From Paraburkholderia sp. BCC1885 (lineage in GTDB: Bacteria > Pseudomonadota > Gammaproteobacteria > Burkholderiales > Burkholderiaceae), in assembly GCF_900996235.1 (NCBI RefSeq), contig NZ_CAAJGM010000099.1, positions 1 to 64,000 of the forward strand: DNA of 64,000 nt, given 5' to 3'. Position 1 is the first letter of the stretch. Each line of letters starts with the position of its first letter. The notes beneath the pieces were generated by a model. It had not been told where the DNA came from and ran no database searches. It saw only the letters and a list, made by a program, of their open reading frames with translations. The translations under genes were made by a program, and so were the position numbers. Of the stretch, positions 1 through 7,817 are shown in pieces.

Positions 1-357
1 TCCGCGCTCGCCAAGGCGATCAACTACTCGCTGAACCACTGGGCAGCCCTCACGTTCTACTGTGAAGACGGTCGGGCCGAGATAAGCAATGTGCTTGCCG
101 AAAACGCCTTGCGCTGTGTCGCGCTTGGACGCAAAAATTATCTGTTCGTCGGCTCCGACAGCGGGGGCGAGCGGGCCGCCGCGATGTATAGCTTGATCGG
201 GACGTGCAAGCTCAACGCAATCAACCCGCGTGCCTACCTGGAATACGTCCTGACCCACATCGCTGATCACAAGATCTCTCGCATCGACGAATTGCTGCCT
301 TGGAATGTGGCTGACAAACTGAAACCCCTCACCCCGCCCACACTCTCAACCGGGTAG
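1..357 (+). CDS. tnpC: IS66-family transposase (TnpC), C-terminal fragment
   Basis: The last 118 residues of a TnpC-type transposase, open at the left edge of the window. The reading frame begins [14 protein letters not shown] and includes the IS66 C-terminal block [19 protein letters not shown] followed by the [11 protein letters not shown] and ELLPWN segments typical of this family. TnpC is a DDE transposase acting with the small partners TnpA and TnpB, which would lie outside the window to the left. The fragment looks undamaged, so the gene may be complete upstream. Confidence 0.9.
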   Translation, partial: SALAKAINYSLNHWAALTFYCEDGRAEISNVLAENALRCVALGRKNYLFVGSDSGGERAAAMYSLIGTCKLNAINPRAYLEYVLTHIADHKISRIDELLPWNVADKLKPLTPPTLSTG

Positions 358-376
358 ATCTGGATAGATTTGGATG

Positions 377-411
377 GATCGTGCCCACGATCGCCGATCG
401 TGGACACGATC
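377..411. repeat. Near-perfect 35-nt palindrome in the IS66 tail
   Basis: Arms of 17 nt (377-393 and 395-411) around a single base, with one mismatch. As RNA it would form a long hairpin just after the transposase stop, so it could end transcription out of the element. There is no clear T-run, so a terminator role is uncertain. Confidence 0.6.
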
Positions 412-455
412 TCCCTTGATCTACACGGACTTCAACACGCCATCACCATCATGCC

Positions 456-893
456 TCACTCGCGCGCGCGTGAGGACACGGCCCAGCCGAGCCGCTTACG
501 CCAGTCAAGCGAAGGGTCGATGTATTCAACATCGATTCCAACCGCTCTCGCCTGTGAGATCGCGATCAACCCGTGGTCACCGGAATGCGAGACATTGAAT
601 GATATGCCCGGTATCCCGAACAGCTCGGGCCGGCCATGGCCCGACGTAGCGAAGCGCAACGATGCAGGCTCGGTGCCTAGCCGCTGGCCGAGCAGCTCGC
701 GTAGCACGGCCCGGGTAACCGCGTAGCGCGTCCGATCCGCGGGCCGTCGATAGCGCAAAGCACGCTCCCGTTCGTCTCCATCGAGCACGGCCCCGTTCAC
801 ACAGGTACCGGCCGGCGGCATGGCGACATGCCACACCGCCACGTCCGCAGGCCAACGCCCGTTCGAATCCAGTTGCCCCACCTGCTGCGCCAT
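456..893 (-). pseudogene. 4'-phosphopantetheinyl transferase (Sfp/EntD-like), truncated by IS66
   Basis: The N-terminal half of an Sfp-type phosphopantetheinyl transferase, the enzyme that attaches the phosphopantetheine arm to carrier proteins of NRPS/PKS or siderophore synthases. Visible are the ERERALRYRR segment, GHGRPEL, the NVSHSGDHGLIAI motif and the magnesium-binding GIDVE motif. The frame then runs into IS66 sequence after SLDW and stops at 456; the second domain with the W..KEA motif is missing (about 131 genuine residues against a usual 220-250). The start at 893 is an ATG in a divergent intergenic region that carries Fur-box-like sequence, which suggests iron control and a former siderophore role. 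Very likely inactive. Confidence 0.85.
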
Positions 894-925
894 TTTGCTC
901 TCTCTCCGCGAGCCGCACCCGCGGC

Positions 926-994
926 CAGATAATCATTCGCACCAGGATAGGAGATGACTGTCCGCAATGCAAAAATAAATGAGAATCATTTGCA
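926..994. promoter_or_regulatory. Fur-box-like operators in a divergent promoter region
   Basis: The best match is at 977-991: AATGA and TCATT arms around GAA, very close to the core of the Fur consensus. A second AT-rich half match (GATAATCATT) lies at 928-937. Both are between the PPTase start (893, minus) and the nitroreductase start (1049, plus), where an iron-bound Fur repressor could control both genes. This fits the iron link of a siderophore-type PPTase. Seen by eye; binding is inferred. Confidence 0.65.
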
Positions 995-1048
995 AAACGC
1001 GGAATTTTTGATCATCATCCTCTGTGACCAATTTCATCGGATGAGTTC

Positions 1049-1690
1049 ATGGATACGTCTTCGACCACTCAGACCGCGTCACCGGATGCACAGGGTGCAC
1101 TGTCCCCGGAAGATCGTCGCGCCGTCTTCGACACCCTGCTCTCGCGCCAGTCATACTGGCCACTTGTCGAGCCCGGTCCCAGTGACGCGGAGCTGGACCT
1201 GATATTCGACGCCGCGGTACGCGCACCCGATCACGGCCGCCTGTTCCCCTGGCGGTTCGCCTTCATCCGTGGTGAAGCGCGGGCCGAGCTTGGCGAAGTG
1301 CTCGTCGATATCGCGGCTGCACGCGCACCGGACGAGCCCCGGTCCGCCCACGAGCATCGGCGGGAAAAAGCCTATGCGGCACCGCTGATCATCGTGCTGG
1401 GCGCTGCCATTTCCTCGGGAACCGGCATTCCCGAATCCGAGCAGATCCTGTCCGTCGGTGCGGCGGCCATGAACATGCTCAACGCGATCCATGCGCTCGG
1501 CTACGGCGGTTTCTGGGCCACCGGGGCAGACGCATACGACCCTCAGTTGCAGGTTGCCCTCGATTTTGATCCGTCAGACCGGATTCTGGGTTTCCTCTTC
1601 GTCGGATCGCCGAAATCCCATGAGCGCTCGCCTCTGCGGCCACCGCGCTCCAATCACGTCCGTGAATGGCTCGGCCGGTCGTCCGTGTAA
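1049..1690 (+). CDS. Nitroreductase family protein
   Basis: A 213-residue FMN-dependent nitroreductase-fold protein, closest in look to the short YdjA/TdcY-type group. After a variable N-terminus it has LLSRQSYWPL, AAVRAPDHGRLFPWRF (the FMN-binding region), a central EKAYAAPLIIVLGA strand and the GAAAMNMLNAIHALGYGGFWATG segment. Enzymes of this fold reduce nitro groups, quinones or other acceptors with NAD(P)H; the substrate cannot be read from sequence. It is the first gene behind the Fur-like box, about 78 bp before the next gene, so it probably leads an iron-regulated transcript with the two downstream genes. Confidence 0.85.
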   Translation: MDTSSTTQTASPDAQGALSPEDRRAVFDTLLSRQSYWPLVEPGPSDAELDLIFDAAVRAPDHGRLFPWRFAFIRGEARAELGEVLVDIAAARAPDEPRSAHEHRREKAYAAPLIIVLGAAISSGTGIPESEQILSVGAAAMNMLNAIHALGYGGFWATGADAYDPQLQVALDFDPSDRILGFLFVGSPKSHERSPLRPPRSNHVREWLGRSSV

Positions 1691-1768
1691 TCGCGAATAC
1701 ACGAGCTCCCGGCAAGCAATGCGAGCGCCAACGTGATGCAGAGGCTGCCGCGCCAACGAGGAAACGTC

Positions 1769-2248
1769 ATGAATCCACATCCCCAGCGGGCCGAATTCGT
1801 TGAATCGTTCGACGAACAACTGCTTGAACGACCTGACGGACCCGAACTGACGGTATTGACGGCCATCCGCACGTGGTTGCGTCCGCGCTGCGATGGCCGG
1901 CGTGGGCAGCGGGACTGGCGTGAGATCCTCCACAAGACAGGGTTGCGACCGGATGGCATCGAGCACTTCGACCTGGTGATGCGCTCACTGGCGACGGTGT
2001 CGCTGCGACCGCTCGACCTGCGCTGCCGATGCGCAACCGGCATGGCCGGTGACGAGGCGCTACTGCTCCAGACCATCGCCCTGCTGCAGATCACCCGCAG
2101 CCAGGCGGCCGTCCGGCTGCTCGGTGAATGGCTACCGCAGCCAGCCGTCAGCGGAGTTGTAAAGCTCCTGCGCTGGCTAGCCATCGATCTGCTTGAGGCC
2201 GGCCTCGAAATACGCGTGCGCGATCGTGACGTTACTTACATGCACTGA
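1769..2248 (+). CDS. Hypothetical protein in the Fur-box operon
   Basis: A 159-residue protein I do not recognise. The ATG at 1769 is preferred over an upstream start because GAGGA lies just before it. The product is soluble, leucine- and arginine-rich, with no signal peptide or membrane segment. It has predicted helical stretches such as FDLVMRSLATVSLRPLDLR and ALLLQTIALLQITR, and a WLAIDLLEAGLEI segment near the end. The stop is 9 bp before the next start, so it is probably co-transcribed with and may work with the PPTase-like protein. Confidence 0.65.
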   Translation: MNPHPQRAEFVESFDEQLLERPDGPELTVLTAIRTWLRPRCDGRRGQRDWREILHKTGLRPDGIEHFDLVMRSLATVSLRPLDLRCRCATGMAGDEALLLQTIALLQITRSQAAVRLLGEWLPQPAVSGVVKLLRWLAIDLLEAGLEIRVRDRDVTYMH

Positions 2249-2257
2249 GGAAGCTGG

Positions 2258-3076
2258 ATGCTCCGCAAAGCAATCACCTACCCGTCGGGATACAAACTTC
2301 ATCCCTCTAGCCGCGCAAAACGCCACCCGATTTACGAGACACCCGGAATCGACTTCATACCCCACCCGATTGCCTTCGACTCTTCCTCCTCCCAGAAGAT
2401 ACCGACGTCGGGCAATGCGGTGCTGTGGCGTTTTCGCGCCGAATGGCAATCCATTTCGCGCGAGGACGCACAAGCCTGGATCTCTCGCGCGGAACGTGAC
2501 CGGATAAGACACTATCCCAACTCCGCCCTCGCGAAGCGTTACCTGGTGGGTCGTGCAGCGGTACGCCGGGTTCTCTCCGGAATGCTCGGATGCCCTCCGG
2601 ACGCCATCGAACTGGCCGACGGCAATGACGGTCAGCCACATGTACTGCAGCCAAGTCCACGCACGCGGATTTGCATCCACGTGGCGTACGCAGGCATCTG
2701 GGTCATTATCGCCGCAGGCGCCGTCGATGTCGGGATCGGTGCAGTCGTTCCAGTGCCCGGAGGTACCATCGCCCAGACGCCCCGGTTCGAACCGGGAACA
2801 ATACAGGCGACACTGCCAGAGCATCTCTTCCCCGAATTGCAGGTGCAGGCGCAACAGCAAGCCCGTCATGCGAGCCTCTTTAGCCTGGCGGTCAATGGCT
2901 CGCTTGACCCCGAGCCCGTTGTCGCGGCCCAATACGGCGCAGCGTCCATCGTCAACACGTCGACCAGTCAGCGCTGCCACATTCTCGACCTGCCAATGCC
3001 CGGCAAGATTGCAGCCGCGGTAGCACTGGCTCAACTGGTAACACGGGTCGATGCGTTCGGCTGGATCAAGAACTGA
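2258..3076 (+). CDS. Divergent PPTase-like protein lacking the metal-binding acids
   Basis: 272 residues, with GAGGAAG before the ATG. The middle part has the layout of an Sfp-type PPTase: WRFRAEWQ, ISRAERDRIRHY, RYLVGRAAVRRVLSGMLG and NDGQPHV. The region that should read NVSHSG is HVAYAGIWVIIAAG. The usual G-x-D-x-E motif is replaced by VGIGAVVP, so the catalytic acids are missing. The C-terminal W..KEA motif is also not seen; the tail may be read in a shifted frame. A decayed paralogue at 46.7-47.4 kb shares the same AYAG and VGxGAV changes, so these changes predate the duplication. Either a non-enzymatic relative or a decaying gene; function unknown. Confidence 0.6.
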   Translation: MLRKAITYPSGYKLHPSSRAKRHPIYETPGIDFIPHPIAFDSSSSQKIPTSGNAVLWRFRAEWQSISREDAQAWISRAERDRIRHYPNSALAKRYLVGRAAVRRVLSGMLGCPPDAIELADGNDGQPHVLQPSPRTRICIHVAYAGIWVIIAAGAVDVGIGAVVPVPGGTIAQTPRFEPGTIQATLPEHLFPELQVQAQQQARHASLFSLAVNGSLDPEPVVAAQYGAASIVNTSTSQRCHILDLPMPGKIAAAVALAQLVTRVDAFGWIKN

Positions 3077-3342
3077 ATCAGGGCTGGCCCGGACGCGTCG
3101 CCCAGGCTTTTCCCGGAGGGGCGCGTGCTCACCGTCAGTGGCAACCTGTGCGGATCTCCATTGCCCTATGCCCTGGCGCACCTCACGCTTACGAGACACT
3201 GGTTCACTGGATACTCTCGCTGGCGCGCCGGGTGAGCACCCCATGACGCGCTGCTCCTGAACCTCGTGCTCACAATGCGCATGCACACCACGATGGCTAC
3301 CTTCTTAGACTTGCCCGCTACGACGGATGTGTTGCATCGCAA

Positions 3343-3813
3343 TCATTTTCGATCTCCTGACGAACTTCGTTCGACGTGCCGGCCCGTCCCGCCTTCATGC
3401 TGGTAACGATATTCCTGCGTCAGGCCACCGTAACCGTAGCTCGTCGCCGCACAATCGATGATATGCACGTTGGAGTGAGGGTGGACGTTTCCGATTAGCG
3501 TGGAGAGCAGATCGAACGCCTGTCGGTGGTATTCCGCCTTTTGGCTCTTCGTATTGGTCTCTTCCGTATTGGTCTCTTCCGTATTGGTCTCTTCCGTGAT
3601 GGTCACTTCCAGTCGGAACGAGTTTTTCCCCTGCGCAGCGAGCGAACTGCCGGCAATGAACCATTGCTCGCGAGGAACGTACTGGACAAGCACCATCGTC
3701 TTGACCGGCTCCTTGCCCAGTACCGAGCAGGTAAGCGCAGTCAGTTCCGCTGCGAGGCGATCCGACAATCCGGTATTCCCGTCTCCTGATACCGTCAACC
3801 TGAGTCCTGGCAT
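3343..3813 (-). CDS. Tautomerase (4-oxalocrotonate tautomerase superfamily)
   Basis: About 156 residues. The start at 3813 is chosen because it gives Met-Pro at the N-terminus; Pro-1 after Met removal is the catalytic base of this superfamily, and a good ribosome site (GAGGATG) precedes it. The protein shows MPGLRLTVSGD, a first beta-alpha-beta unit with VMVLVQYVPREQWFIAG-like sequence and a second half ending in a VHIIDCAATSYGYGG strand. A five-residue in-frame repeat (NTEET, three copies) sits between the halves. It is divergent from a LysR regulator at 3920, which probably controls it. The substrate is unknown. Confidence 0.75.
   Translation of the reverse strand: MPGLRLTVSGDGNTGLSDRLAAELTALTCSVLGKEPVKTMVLVQYVPREQWFIAGSSLAAQGKNSFRLEVTITEETNTEETNTEETNTKSQKAEYHRQAFDLLSTLIGNVHPHSNVHIIDCAATSYGYGGLTQEYRYQHEGGTGRHVERSSSGDRK
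3553..3597 (-). repeat. Three 15-bp tandem repeats inside the tautomerase gene
   Basis: Three identical 15-bp units (3553-3567, 3568-3582, 3583-3597) with degenerate flanking units encode NTEET repeats in frame. Replication slippage would change the linker length without breaking the frame. Confidence 0.85.
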
Positions 3814-3891
3814 ATCCGCATCCTCGTTGTTCAAATGGAGCCCCCATCATCGCGACGCCCTTTCCATCTAAAAAGCGGGAAGTTATGATCT

Positions 3892-3916
3892 TATCCATCG
3901 GAAATATGAATGGATA
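3892..3916. promoter_or_regulatory. Inverted repeat, likely LysR-type operator
   Basis: Perfect 7-bp arms TATCCAT and ATGGATA separated by 11 bp (T-N11-A layout), directly before the LysR start at 3920 and within the gap to the divergent tautomerase gene. This matches the usual site for autoregulation and control of the neighbour. Binding is inferred. Confidence 0.55.
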
Positions 3917-3919
3917 GCG

Positions 3920-4801
3920 ATGCGCCGCTTCGATCTCGAACTCCTGAATACACTATCCGTCGTGGCCGACACTGGCAGCCTCTCCGCCGCTGCGGTACAG
4001 CTGTATCGTTCCCAGTCGGCTGTCAGCGAGCAGATCCGCAAACTCGAGGAGTCGTGCGGGCTTGTGCTGTTCGTACGCGGCAAGAAAGGCGCATCGCTGA
4101 CGCCCGCGGGTTCTCGCCTGCTCGACCATGCCCGCAAGCTTCTGCTGCTCAACGACGTGGCCTACCGCGATATGCAGGGGCTTTCTCTATCGGGTGACCT
4201 TCGCCTCGCCGTCACCGACTATTTCCGCCCCAACGATATCGCAAAGGTCTTGAAGCAGCTCGGCGATCAATATCCGTCACTGCGCCTTCACGTCTCGGTG
4301 CGAAAGAGTGCGCTCATCGAGCTCGATGCAGGCTCCGGCGATTTCGACATCGGACTCTCGATGCGTGTCGCTGACCGGGTCAGGAAAGAAAGCGTGACGG
4401 TGCGCAATGCGTTCGCCAGTTTCATGATTCGCCGTGAGCCATTGCTATGGGTAGCGGCACCGTCCTTCGCACGGGTATCCCGCCGTCCCCTCCCTCTGGT
4501 CGCGCTTCCCGATACATGCTCATTGCAACGCTACATGCTGGCCAGACTCAACGAAGCAGGCGTCGAATACTTCATTGCCCATTCCGCATCCGGCGTTGCA
4601 GGACTTCAGTCCGCCCTGTCCGCGGGACTGGGATTTTCCTGTCTGAACGCGTCGGCCGTGCCGGCCGACCTGGTGCCGCTGGGTGGCACCACCGCCCTGC
4701 CAAAGCTGCCTCACGTCGAATTCAGCCTGATCGTCCCCGACGCGGCAAACCACGCGCTCGCGGGCGAGATTGCAAAGTTTCTTGTCGCGCAGCCCGCCTA
4801 G
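3920..4801 (+). CDS. LysR-family transcriptional regulator
   Basis: 293 residues. The N-terminal winged helix-turn-helix covers about residues 4-63 (DLELLNTLSVVADTGSLSAAA, then SQSAVSEQIRKLEE), with LFVRGKKGASLTPAG after it. A substrate-binding-type effector domain of two lobes follows (GDLRLAVTDYFRP to the C-terminus). It is divergently arranged with the tautomerase gene, and the gap holds a palindrome with LysR-box geometry, so the tautomerase is the likely target. The effector is unknown. Confidence 0.9.
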   Translation: MRRFDLELLNTLSVVADTGSLSAAAVQLYRSQSAVSEQIRKLEESCGLVLFVRGKKGASLTPAGSRLLDHARKLLLLNDVAYRDMQGLSLSGDLRLAVTDYFRPNDIAKVLKQLGDQYPSLRLHVSVRKSALIELDAGSGDFDIGLSMRVADRVRKESVTVRNAFASFMIRREPLLWVAAPSFARVSRRPLPLVALPDTCSLQRYMLARLNEAGVEYFIAHSASGVAGLQSALSAGLGFSCLNASAVPADLVPLGGTTALPKLPHVEFSLIVPDAANHALAGEIAKFLVAQPA

Positions 4802-4956
4802 CGCGAAAGTCGAAGCCGGGTGTGTATGGTGAAGCGGCGATACAAGCGGACTGCACGACGGATCCTGGCGGCCGGGGCGGGCATCCCCTCGGCGTATACC
4901 TGACAAAACAAACTCTCTTCTAACATCCGGGCACGAACCCAGGCAGGAGCACGTCG

Positions 4957-5871
4957 ATGGCTTTTGATGAAAGAACACTGAATGGCATGAGCGTCCTCGC
5001 CGCAGTTGCCAGCAGTGGCAGCTTTGCTGCAGCGGCGGAGGCGCTGAACATGTCGCAGCCCGGGGTCAGCCGGTCAATCGCACGGCTCGAAGCACGACTC
5101 GACGTGCGGCTGTTCGACCGTCATTCACGCTCGGTCACGCTGACCGATGATGGACGCCGCCTCTTTGAGCAGGTCGTGCCGCTACTTTCCGCGCTTGAGG
5201 AGGCCGCCGAGTCGGCTGTCAGCGGCAGGATGGCCGTACGGGGCCACCTGCGCGTGAACGTGCATCCGTTTTTCTCGAACCTGATCCTCGGACCACGTCT
5301 GGGCGAATTCCTAAAAGCTCATCCCGATCTGAAGCTCGATCTGGTCACACGTGATCAGTTGGAGGACATGGTCTCGAACGGCTTCGATCTCGCGATTCGC
5401 TTCGGCGAGCCCAGGTCGTCGTCATTGATTGCGCGCAAGCTCCTCGATACGCGCGTGCTAACGGTCGCCGCACCCTCGTATCTGAAGAAATATGGCCGCC
5501 CGGAGAATCCCCACGCATTGCACGATTCATCGCACGTGAGGATAGACTTTCGCAATCCGGAAACCGGGCGCGCTTTTCAGTGGGAATTTCATCGCGGGAG
5601 CGAACGGTACGTGCCATCTACCGAGGGGCAGTTGATGACTAACGACGTGGGCACGATGCACTCGATCTGCCTGGCTGGATACGGCATTGCTCAGGTCATG
5701 GAACTTGGCGCTGAGCATCTGCTCGCAAGTGGCCGCCTTGTGAACCTGTTTCCCGACTGGACCGATGAAAGGTTTCCGCTCTATGCCCTGTACCCTTCGC
5801 GCAACCACATGCCGGCCAAGACCAGCGCCTTTCTGGACTTCGTTTCGTCACTTGTGGGCAACCCACGATGA
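4957..5871 (+). CDS. LysR-family transcriptional regulator
   Basis: 304 residues. The helix-turn-helix is at about residues 9-66 (MSVLAAVASSGSFAAAAEAL, MSQPGVSRSIARLEARL) and the rest is the periplasmic-binding-protein-like effector domain (LRVNVHPFFSNLILGPRL, NGFDLAIRFGEPRSSSLIARKL). This second part resembles the CrgA/DmlR-like group, which often controls a nearby oxidoreductase. The gene is convergent with the SDR gene at 5935, so the target is not obvious from layout. Confidence 0.9.
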   Translation: MAFDERTLNGMSVLAAVASSGSFAAAAEALNMSQPGVSRSIARLEARLDVRLFDRHSRSVTLTDDGRRLFEQVVPLLSALEEAAESAVSGRMAVRGHLRVNVHPFFSNLILGPRLGEFLKAHPDLKLDLVTRDQLEDMVSNGFDLAIRFGEPRSSSLIARKLLDTRVLTVAAPSYLKKYGRPENPHALHDSSHVRIDFRNPETGRAFQWEFHRGSERYVPSTEGQLMTNDVGTMHSICLAGYGIAQVMELGAEHLLASGRLVNLFPDWTDERFPLYALYPSRNHMPAKTSAFLDFVSSLVGNPR

Positions 5872-5934
5872 AACGCCGGTGCTGCCGTGACAGGCTGGCA
5901 CCGACTCCGGCCCAGGATTGCACGAGCCTCTCGA

Positions 5935-6627
5935 TTACCAGGGCAGCACTTCATCGAACCGGTCGATAAAACGCAGCCCCATCTTCCCCTGGTTCCGGGT
6001 AACCACGTCGACAACGAGCGGAATGCTTTCATCAACCGAGAACATGGCGTCAGTCCCACCCATCTCCGTTCGCACCCAACCGGGTGCCACGAGCAGCAGT
6101 GCTCGCCGGTTGTCCGGCCGGTGGCCGAGATAGCACTTCATGAGCATATTGAGTGCCGACTTGCTGGAGCTGTAAAGATCCCAGAAACCGTTGTTGTTCG
6201 CGATACTCCCGAGCTCCGATGACATGACCGCGATCGTTCCGTCAACCGCAACGACATCCTCAAGCATCTCGATCAATCGCACCGGGCTGAATGCGTTGAC
6301 GAGCATCATGTCAAGGAAGTCCCGCTCTGTAGCCGTCGATGGCGTCTTCTCGATGGACCGGGCGATACCGGCGTTGACGAACAGCACGTCGAGCGTGCGA
6401 CCACTCAGGCGTTCGCGCAAGGTCCTGACGCTCTGCGCATCGGCAACCTCGATACCCCTTTCGATTTCGATGTTGTCGCGATAGCGTGACTTCAACTCGT
6501 CCAATTGCGTGGACGAACCGCGCACGGTCGCGATGACGTTCCAGTCGCGGCGTACATACTCTTCCGCCAGCGCGAACCCGAGTCCGCGCGATGCGCCGAC
6601 TACGAGAACGGTAGGTTTCTCTGCCAT
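5935..6627 (-). CDS. Short-chain dehydrogenase/reductase (SDR)
   Basis: 230 residues from the ATG at 6627, which has a GGAGT ribosome site; the frame extends further upstream but without family similarity. It has the NAD(P)-binding VVGASRGLG motif at about residues 8-16, the VNAG motif (LFVNAGIA) and the catalytic YSSSKSA (YxxxK) with the preceding SSELGS serine. This is a classical SDR oxidoreductase acting on a carbonyl or alcohol; the substrate cannot be assigned. Palindromes at 6770-6808 lie upstream and may be operators. Confidence 0.88.
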   Translation of the reverse strand: MAEKPTVLVVGASRGLGFALAEEYVRRDWNVIATVRGSSTQLDELKSRYRDNIEIERGIEVADAQSVRTLRERLSGRTLDVLFVNAGIARSIEKTPSTATERDFLDMMLVNAFSPVRLIEMLEDVVAVDGTIAVMSSELGSIANNNGFWDLYSSSKSALNMLMKCYLGHRPDNRRALLLVAPGWVRTEMGGTDAMFSVDESIPLVVDVVTRNQGKMGLRFIDRFDEVLPW

Positions 6628-7034
6628 ATTCAGACTCCGTAAATTCGATCGCCAGCCGGGCTTGCGTTCACAGCCGGTTGGCCGTATAGACAGGCGACGC
6701 GGAAACACCGGGGGCCGGATTCCTCGTCACCGAACACCGATAGTGTGGATCCATCCAGGCCGAGAAACCAGTCATGCACTGTCATGACTGCGATGCCAGA
6801 TTGGCATCCTTGTACGTGCATGCGTTAGCGTTCGGCTGTGCCCCTGGGTGCCCGCCTGCGACGCCCGATCGCAGCCACCCTCCGCGCAAACAGATTCACT
6901 GTATTCAATGCCCGAGGTGGCCGCAAACGTATCAGGGACTGCTCGGAGTCGAACAGCGAACGCTACCCGCCGCCTCTCGCGCTCAAGATCCCTTACCGAC
7001 CCTCACCGACCGATAGCGTTACGCTTCTTACCCG
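6628..7034. other. Intergenic region with two operator-like palindromes
   Basis: About 400 bp between the SDR start and the HxlR remnant. I see no convincing gene. The notable content is two inverted repeats at 6770-6789 and 6792-6808. Confidence 0.5.
6770..6808. promoter_or_regulatory. Two adjacent inverted repeats upstream of the SDR gene
   Basis: The first is AGTCATG-N6-CATGACT (6770-6776 and 6783-6789). The second is GATGCCA-N3-TGGCATC (6792-6808). Both are perfect palindromes of the size bound by dimeric regulators, about 145-180 bp upstream of the SDR start. The regulator is not known; the broken HxlR gene next door is one candidate. Confidence 0.45.
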
Positions 7035-7340
7035 CTAGGTTCGTGTTACCGCCTTCTTCACGAACGTGCCGGCCGGCGCAGGCGTCGCACCGCCGGCACT
7101 GCGCAATATCAACTTCGGCACTAGTTTGCCGCTTGCCCGGTCAATGAGCTGCGAGTGCTTTTCGCGGGGTGCGAACAGGTTCGCCTCGCCCCATTGCCGC
7201 AAGGTCACAATCACCGGGAACAGCGCTTCGCCTTTCGGTGTCAGCACATATTCCTGATACGCGTAACCGTCCGATGCGGCAACCAGACCGAGCACGCCAG
7301 CTTCGACGAGCAACGCCAGCGGACGGCGGAAATTTTCCGT
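7035..7340 (-). pseudogene. HxlR-family regulator, C-terminal remnant
   Basis: The reading frame carries the C-terminal part of an HxlR/MarR-like regulator: FRRPLALLVEAGVLG, the wing EYVLTPKGEALFPVI, TLRQWGEANLF and an extended tail. The N-terminal half with the first HTH helices is missing; upstream of about 7340 the frame has no family similarity. At that point the sequence becomes the C-terminal half of a FAD monooxygenase on the other strand. The simplest reading is a deletion that removed the shared divergent promoter and both N-termini. No longer functional. Confidence 0.75.
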
Positions 7341-7802
7341 CGTGGCGGCTGGCAAGTTCCTCGTCTGCTCGCAGCCATGCAGCGCGCGGACGACCTCTTC
7401 TTCGACACGGTCAGTGAGATCCATATGCCGCGCTGGTCGTCCGGCCGTGTGGCGCTGGTCGGCGACGCTGCTCACGCACCCTCGTTCCTGTCGGGACAGG
7501 GCTCCAGCCTCGCACTGGTTGGCGCCTATGTGCTTGCCGGAGAGCTGGCGGCGCACGCGGATCCGGTCGACGCCGTTGCTTCTTATGAACGGATAGCACG
7601 GCCGTTCATGGAAGCGAAACAGGCGCTCGCCTCAAAGAAGGGCGGGAGCCTTCTCATGCCACGTACACAGGAAGAACTGGATGCCCGCAACAGCACGCTC
7701 GCAGCGATGCAGCAGTCCGGAGAGACCTCGCGCGGCGATCACGCGGGCCAGGTGCACAACTCGCTGACGCTACCCGACTACACCCGGTGGCTAAGGGCAT
7801 AG
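7335..7802 (+). pseudogene. FAD-dependent monooxygenase, C-terminal remnant
   Basis: The frame from about 7335 to 7802 encodes the C-terminal half of a PHBH/TetX-type flavoprotein hydroxylase: GGWQVPRLLAAM, then RVALVGDAAHAPSF (the GD motif contacting FAD) and GQGSSLALVGAYVLAGEL. The N-terminal Rossmann GxGxxG motif is absent. It abuts the HxlR remnant head to head, so the two were probably a divergent regulator/enzyme pair before a deletion. A longer open frame reaching back to 7155 is only the antisense of the HxlR remnant. Confidence 0.8.
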
Positions 7803-7817
7803 GCCGTACCGGCTCAA

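Larger units (their letters stand above)
1..500 (+). mobile_element. Right end of an IS66-family insertion sequence
   Basis: The element enters from the left edge. It holds the end of a TnpC-type transposase (stop at 355-357) and a non-coding tail. I place its right terminus near 500: read on the minus strand the boundary begins GTAAGCGGC, the usual start of IS66-family terminal repeats, and it is exactly where the neighbouring PPTase frame stops looking like a PPTase. The tail contains a near-perfect 35-nt palindrome (377-411). The 8-bp target duplication cannot be tested because the left end is outside the window. The family call is strong; the exact terminus is inferred. Confidence 0.75.

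Noticed and set aside
2177..3286. 369-codon open frame on the minus strand
   Set aside because: It is antisense to the PPTase-like gene, has no family features and only reflects high GC content.
3553..3597. Short tandem repeat as a CRISPR
   Set aside because: Three direct units without spacers, inside a coding frame.
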